From contig NZ_JACVFC010000002.1 in the NCBI RefSeq assembly GCF_014529935.1, positions 744,001 to 808,000 of the forward strand: a stretch of DNA of 64,000 nucleotides, read 5' to 3'. The DNA comes from Chitinophaga qingshengii. Lineage in GTDB: Bacteria > Bacteroidota > Bacteroidia > Chitinophagales > Chitinophagaceae. The notes under the pieces were generated by a model that was not told where the DNA came from, searched no databases, and worked only from the letters and a program-made list of their open reading frames with translations. The position numbers and the translations under genes are program-made. Shown here piece by piece: positions 60,764-64,000 of the stretch (its first letter is position 1; each line of letters starts with the position of its first letter).

Positions 60764-61926
60764 TCGCGTGGTCTTCTGTCACACTCGACAATCTTTATAT
60801 ACAGGACGAAGCTGACAAAGCGCAGCAACAAGGCTGTATCAGCCCCGAAACACGGGAAGCTATACGGCAGGCGCATCCTGTTAAGCTGTACATGCCCAAC
60901 ATTTTTACCCGGGTAGGGCTTTTTATACTCACCTGCATCGTAATAGCCTTCAGCATTGGTTTCATGACGTTGCTGTCTATTTCGGCTGACGGCGGATGGA
61001 CAGGCTTCCGGGCAATCCTTATATTCGCGGCCCTTCTTTGTATTGCTGCACTGGAATTTGGTATCCATGAAAAAAAATCCTACCGCTCGGGGATCAACGA
61101 ATCCCTGTTGTGGAGCGCGATAGGATTGATCCTGACCGGTGTCATCATTGAAAATTATGATATACCTCCTACGGCCATTGCATTACTGATATTCGGGCTC
61201 ACCTTCCTGGCCACGCTCCGTTATGCGGATATGGTATGCGCCGCAGCGGCCTTTCTTTCCTTACTGGCGGTGATATACATCAGGCTGGCCGGACCAACAG
61301 ATACCTGGCTGCCGATGTTTATGATGGCGCCTTCGCTGCTCATGTACCTGGTTGCTACCGTACTGGTAAAACGCAAGGCACTGCGGCACTACAGTAATTG
61401 CCTTACGTTATTACAGATATTGTCCCTCATCACACTCTACCTCACGGGTAATTACTACGTAGTCCGGGAAACCTACAGCATTGCGTACGACATGACCTTT
61501 GAACCTGGTCAGCGTATTCCGGGAGAAAGCTTTTTCTGGACATTTACGGTGATGATTCCCCTGGTATATCTTTTCCTGGGTACCCGTAAAAAAGACGCTA
61601 TCCTGCTACGGACCGGCCTCATCTTAGTCGCTATGATTGTATTCACCATCCGTCATTACCATAGCATAATGCCGCTGGAAACCGCCATGGTTATCGGCGG
61701 ACTGATCATGACCGGCGGCGCCTGGGCACTAATCCGGTACCTGCACCCGCCTAAACACGGCTTTACCTACCTGGCATCTGATGAACCCGGCATGGCCGAC
61801 AAACTGAAGGTAGAATCATTGATTATTGCACAGACATTCACACCGGCAACTGGTCCTGCCGACCCCGGCTCCCCGAATTTTGGTGGTGGCTCCGGCGGCG
61901 GTGGCGGCGCCAGTGGTGATTTTTAA
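60760..61926 (+). CDS. Polytopic membrane protein with Gly-rich tail, partner of the DUF2157-like protein
   Basis: A 388-residue membrane protein with a cytoplasmic helical start (YIQDEADKAQQQGCISPETREAI) and about ten hydrophobic segments. The tail of about 50 residues ends NFGGGSGGGGGASGDF, a flexible Gly-rich end like that of TPM/YgcG-type membrane proteins. No enzyme motif is seen. It may be related to the DUF4401 partners of DUF2157 proteins, which is a guess. It ends 29 nt before a strong terminator. Confidence 0.6.
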   Translation: MIAWSSVTLDNLYIQDEADKAQQQGCISPETREAIRQAHPVKLYMPNIFTRVGLFILTCIVIAFSIGFMTLLSISADGGWTGFRAILIFAALLCIAALEFGIHEKKSYRSGINESLLWSAIGLILTGVIIENYDIPPTAIALLIFGLTFLATLRYADMVCAAAAFLSLLAVIYIRLAGPTDTWLPMFMMAPSLLMYLVATVLVKRKALRHYSNCLTLLQILSLITLYLTGNYYVVRETYSIAYDMTFEPGQRIPGESFFWTFTVMIPLVYLFLGTRKKDAILLRTGLILVAMIVFTIRHYHSIMPLETAMVIGGLIMTGGAWALIRYLHPPKHGFTYLASDEPGMADKLKVESLIIAQTFTPATGPADPGSPNFGGGSGGGGGASGDF

Positions 61927-61954
61927 CGATATTAAGCATTGAAATAAAATGCAG

Positions 61955-61980
61955 CAGGCGTGCCGGTTCCGGTACGCCTG
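61955..61980 (+). terminator. Rho-independent terminator of the membrane protein pair
   Basis: A 12-pair stem with one G-T pair (61955-61966 with 61969-61980) and 2-nt loop, followed by TTGTGTTTT. A second small palindrome TGGTGAC-CT-GTCACCA follows near 61993. Confidence 0.85.
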
Positions 61981-62067
61981 TTGTGTTTTAGGTGGTGACC
62001 TGTCACCATACGATGAGATTTCCCGGTTTCCCATGGCTGAAGCCATGTGGGATATGGGGGAAACAAA

Positions 62068-62098
62068 AAAGCCTGATCAATCTGATTGATCAGGCTTT
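62068..62098 (-). terminator. Terminator of the tRNA-Gly transcript
   Basis: A perfect 13-bp stem AAAGCCTGATCAA/TTGATCAGGCTTT with a 5-nt loop, followed on the minus strand by a T-run. It lies 3 nt after the second tRNA-Gly. Confidence 0.85.
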
Positions 62099-62100
62099 AG

Positions 62101-62173
<73 letters not shown>

Positions 62174-62217
62174 AATTTTGACTAAGAACTTTTTTTGCCG
62201 GAATAAAAACGGCTTGG

Positions 62218-62290
<73 letters not shown>

Positions 62291-62382
62291 AGGTGTTTTA
62301 AAACATAAAACTTTTAAGAACTTCCCAACTGTTGGCGCTTTCAGCGTGTTTGTTTTGCCGTGTACCGTTTTCGTTGGGATTG

Positions 62383-62412
62383 CAAAGATAGGAAACGGAC
62401 CGAAAACACAAA
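62383..62412 (-). promoter_or_regulatory. Strong promoter of the tRNA-Gly pair
   Basis: On the minus strand TTTG (62409-62412), 18 nt, then TATCTTTG (62383-62390): both elements match the Bacteroidota consensus exactly. Confidence 0.75.
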
Positions 62413-62516
62413 ATATTTTTTCAAAGTTTTTTAAAATTTATTTGCACACAATTGTAAAACATCCTCCCCAACACAATACCATAGCCTATTTCAGCGAAAC
62501 AAAAATATTGACAAAT

Positions 62517-63743
62517 TTATACAGCATTCAATCGCGCAACCGGCTTTACGGCTTTCTTTTTCGATTTTTTTTGTTTACCCCACCAAATATAAAACCCCGT
62601 CACCGGTAACGATCCGCAAATAAAACTGATGATAAAGGCGATCATTTTTCCGGGCAAACCACCGATGGCACCTACATGTATATCGTAATTCATAGCCAGC
62701 AGTTTCTCGCCACGGTTCTTTTTCGCATAAGGACTATAACCCAGCATTTTACCGGTATACTGATCAAACTGGTATTCGTCGCTGCCAAAATAAATATCCT
62801 TTCCGCGGTAACCACCAATCATATGTACCCCCTCCGGATACGCTGCCGGATATACGAAAACACGGGTGGCATCTTTAAGCAGTGGTAGTGCCGTTTGAAA
62901 AGCGATATCCAGCGGATTACCGCTGGCAACGGCTGTAGCCGGACCAGAACTTACCTGCGTCGTGGCAGGCGGCGTAGCACTGCCCGCTGCCGCCACGTAC
63001 ACTGCTTTCTCAAACCATTTAAAGGCCCATACCATGCCGGTAAGCGCCAGTACCAATGCGATCAGCAGACTATAAAAACCCAGCACATTATGCAAATCAT
63101 AATTGACCCGTTTAAAACCGGCCTTCCATTTAATTTTAAAACTCTGATCGCGCCCCGCTTTGTTCCAGCGTTTGGGCCACCACATAATGAGACCGGTGAT
63201 CAGCAGGATCACAAATATCACCGTGCTCCAGCCTACGATCGGCTGGCCGTATGGAGTACTCAGCAATAGGCTCCAGTGGATGCCTTTGACGATCATAAAA
63301 AAGTTGTACTTATAGTTGATACGCCCGGTGATGGCCCCATTGTAAGGGTTTACCAACACAGACTCATAATAATCCATACTACCAAAATAAGTGATGGCTG
63401 AGTCGTTGGCCTTGTAGGCCATAAATTCCCAGGCCCGGTCCGGCTCCCGCCAGGTGGTCATGGAGAGAATAGGTTTATCTCCCAAAGCCTGCTGCGCACG
63501 CGCACGCAGTTCGCTTAGCGGCAGGGTATGCTCCTGCGGCGTTATGTACATCTCTTTGTGGTATGCCCACTCATTGATTTCCCGCTGGAAAACAAACAGG
63601 CATCCGGTTACACTGACAATCAGCACTATGATGCCGGAAGCCAGTCCCAGCCAAAGGTGCAGCTTATCCACCACTACCCTTGCCATTGATTTCTTACCTG
63701 GTTTGTGCGCTTGCTTTTTTTTCCGTTGGACCATTGTTGTCAT
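62517..63743 (-). CDS. PepSY-associated transmembrane protein (iron-regulated type)
   Basis: A 408-residue inner membrane protein of the PepSY_TM family. A basic start is followed by TM1 (LHLWLGLASGIIVLIVSVTGCLFVF) and a PepSY-like periplasmic domain (LPLSELRARAQQALGDKPI). TM2 and TM3 are marked by GIHWSLLLSTPYGQPIVGWSTVIFVILLITGLIMWWPKRW and the HNVLGFYSLLIALVLALTGMVWAFKWFEKAVY block. A second PepSY-like region and a last TM (IAFIISFICGSLPVTGFYIWWGK) complete it. The conserved His in LHLW, GIHWS and LHNVLG suggest heme or metal contact; members are thought to be ferric reductases working with siderophore receptors. A basic tail ends it. Confidence 0.88.
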   Translation of the reverse strand: MTTMVQRKKKQAHKPGKKSMARVVVDKLHLWLGLASGIIVLIVSVTGCLFVFQREINEWAYHKEMYITPQEHTLPLSELRARAQQALGDKPILSMTTWREPDRAWEFMAYKANDSAITYFGSMDYYESVLVNPYNGAITGRINYKYNFFMIVKGIHWSLLLSTPYGQPIVGWSTVIFVILLITGLIMWWPKRWNKAGRDQSFKIKWKAGFKRVNYDLHNVLGFYSLLIALVLALTGMVWAFKWFEKAVYVAAAGSATPPATTQVSSGPATAVASGNPLDIAFQTALPLLKDATRVFVYPAAYPEGVHMIGGYRGKDIYFGSDEYQFDQYTGKMLGYSPYAKKNRGEKLLAMNYDIHVGAIGGLPGKMIAFIISFICGSLPVTGFYIWWGKQKKSKKKAVKPVARLNAV

Positions 63744-63915
63744 AAAGCCATGCCGGGATTTTCCGACACTACAAAATTCCGGGCTTATCCGGATACCAGG
63801 TTATCACATCGGGAATATTATTTACGCAATAGGGAAAAGGAACCGCCGACGACCATGATTATGACATGATTCCGCTGATTCCTGTCTTTTGTTGGATGTT
63901 TTAATGAAAATAAAA

Positions 63916-63940
63916 AGCCTCCCGGGATCACCGGGAGGCT
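63916..63940 (-). terminator. Terminator for a minus-strand gene right of the window
   Basis: A perfect 10-bp stem AGCCTCCCGG/CCGGGAGGCT with a 5-nt loop and, on the minus strand, a T5 run after it. It should serve a gene whose end lies at or beyond the right edge. From 63744 to 64000 no other gene can be supported. Confidence 0.75.
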
Positions 63941-64000
63941 GGATAATTATATTTGTAAGCAGTATGTAAGCGTTCGCTTATCTTACTTATTTGTATTTTG

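Noticed and set aside
63941..64000. Possible coding end of a minus-strand gene at the right edge
   Set aside because: The terminator implies such a gene, but the 60 nt left do not show which frame or stop is used.

Overview
The window looks like chromosomal DNA of a Bacteroidota bacterium, most likely Chitinophagaceae and probably Chitinophaga or a close relative. The support is: SusC/SusD pair behind an ECF sigma/FecR pair, STN domains, a DUF4369-type TlpA thioredoxin, a large Bacteroidota-type signal peptidase I, and promoters with the Bacteroidota -7 box TAnnTTTG. No plasmid, phage, IS or CRISPR feature was seen. The genus is an inference from gene content.

Layout. 1-4 kb: end of a Crp/Fnr regulator, a CATTCACA-rich spacer, two unknown coiled-coil genes, an orphan HPt protein and a GT39-like membrane enzyme. 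4-10 kb: P-type ATPase, D-2-hydroxyacid dehydrogenase, thiolase, TlpA-like protein. 10-19 kb (mostly minus strand): acidic small protein, DUF1543, Tat-exported GH116, a HelD-type RNA polymerase recycling helicase with a TetR regulator, an orphan FecR-like protein, and a YheT hydrolase divergent from an AraC gene. 19-27 kb: MFS transporter plus secreted amidohydrolase, signal peptidase, a secreted sugar isomerase-fold protein, TPR and SMI1/KNR4 proteins. 27.3-34.4 kb: sigma, FecR, SusC, SusD, a complete outer-membrane nutrient uptake locus. 34.6-40.2 kb: a five-gene PaoABC-type molybdenum hydroxylase operon with its own XdhC and MocA. 40.2-42.5 kb: a very short ORF ending in CSCCC behind a palindrome-bearing promoter, then a PhyH-type dioxygenase, an SDR and a DUF72 pseudogene. 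42.5-52.7 kb: zincless Fpg/Nei glycosylase, DUF885 protein, two convergent L,D-transpeptidases, phospholipase C, lipoprotein, AraC, secreted propeller. 52.8-57.4 kb: sigma, FecR and two paralogous repeat-solenoid proteins. 57.7-64 kb: OmpH, GNAT, SMP-30, two DUF2157-like membrane proteins, two identical tRNA-Gly genes and a PepSY membrane protein.

The points most worth attention are (a) the sigma/FecR locus whose STN partner is not a TonB receptor but a 16-residue-repeat surface protein, (b) the Cys-tailed leader peptide, (c) two matching 22-nt operators, each exactly 11 nt upstream of tetR and helD, and (d) a set of intergenic hairpins of unrelated sequence but common design, with arms built from 7-8 nt units, sitting at the very ends or starts of genes.
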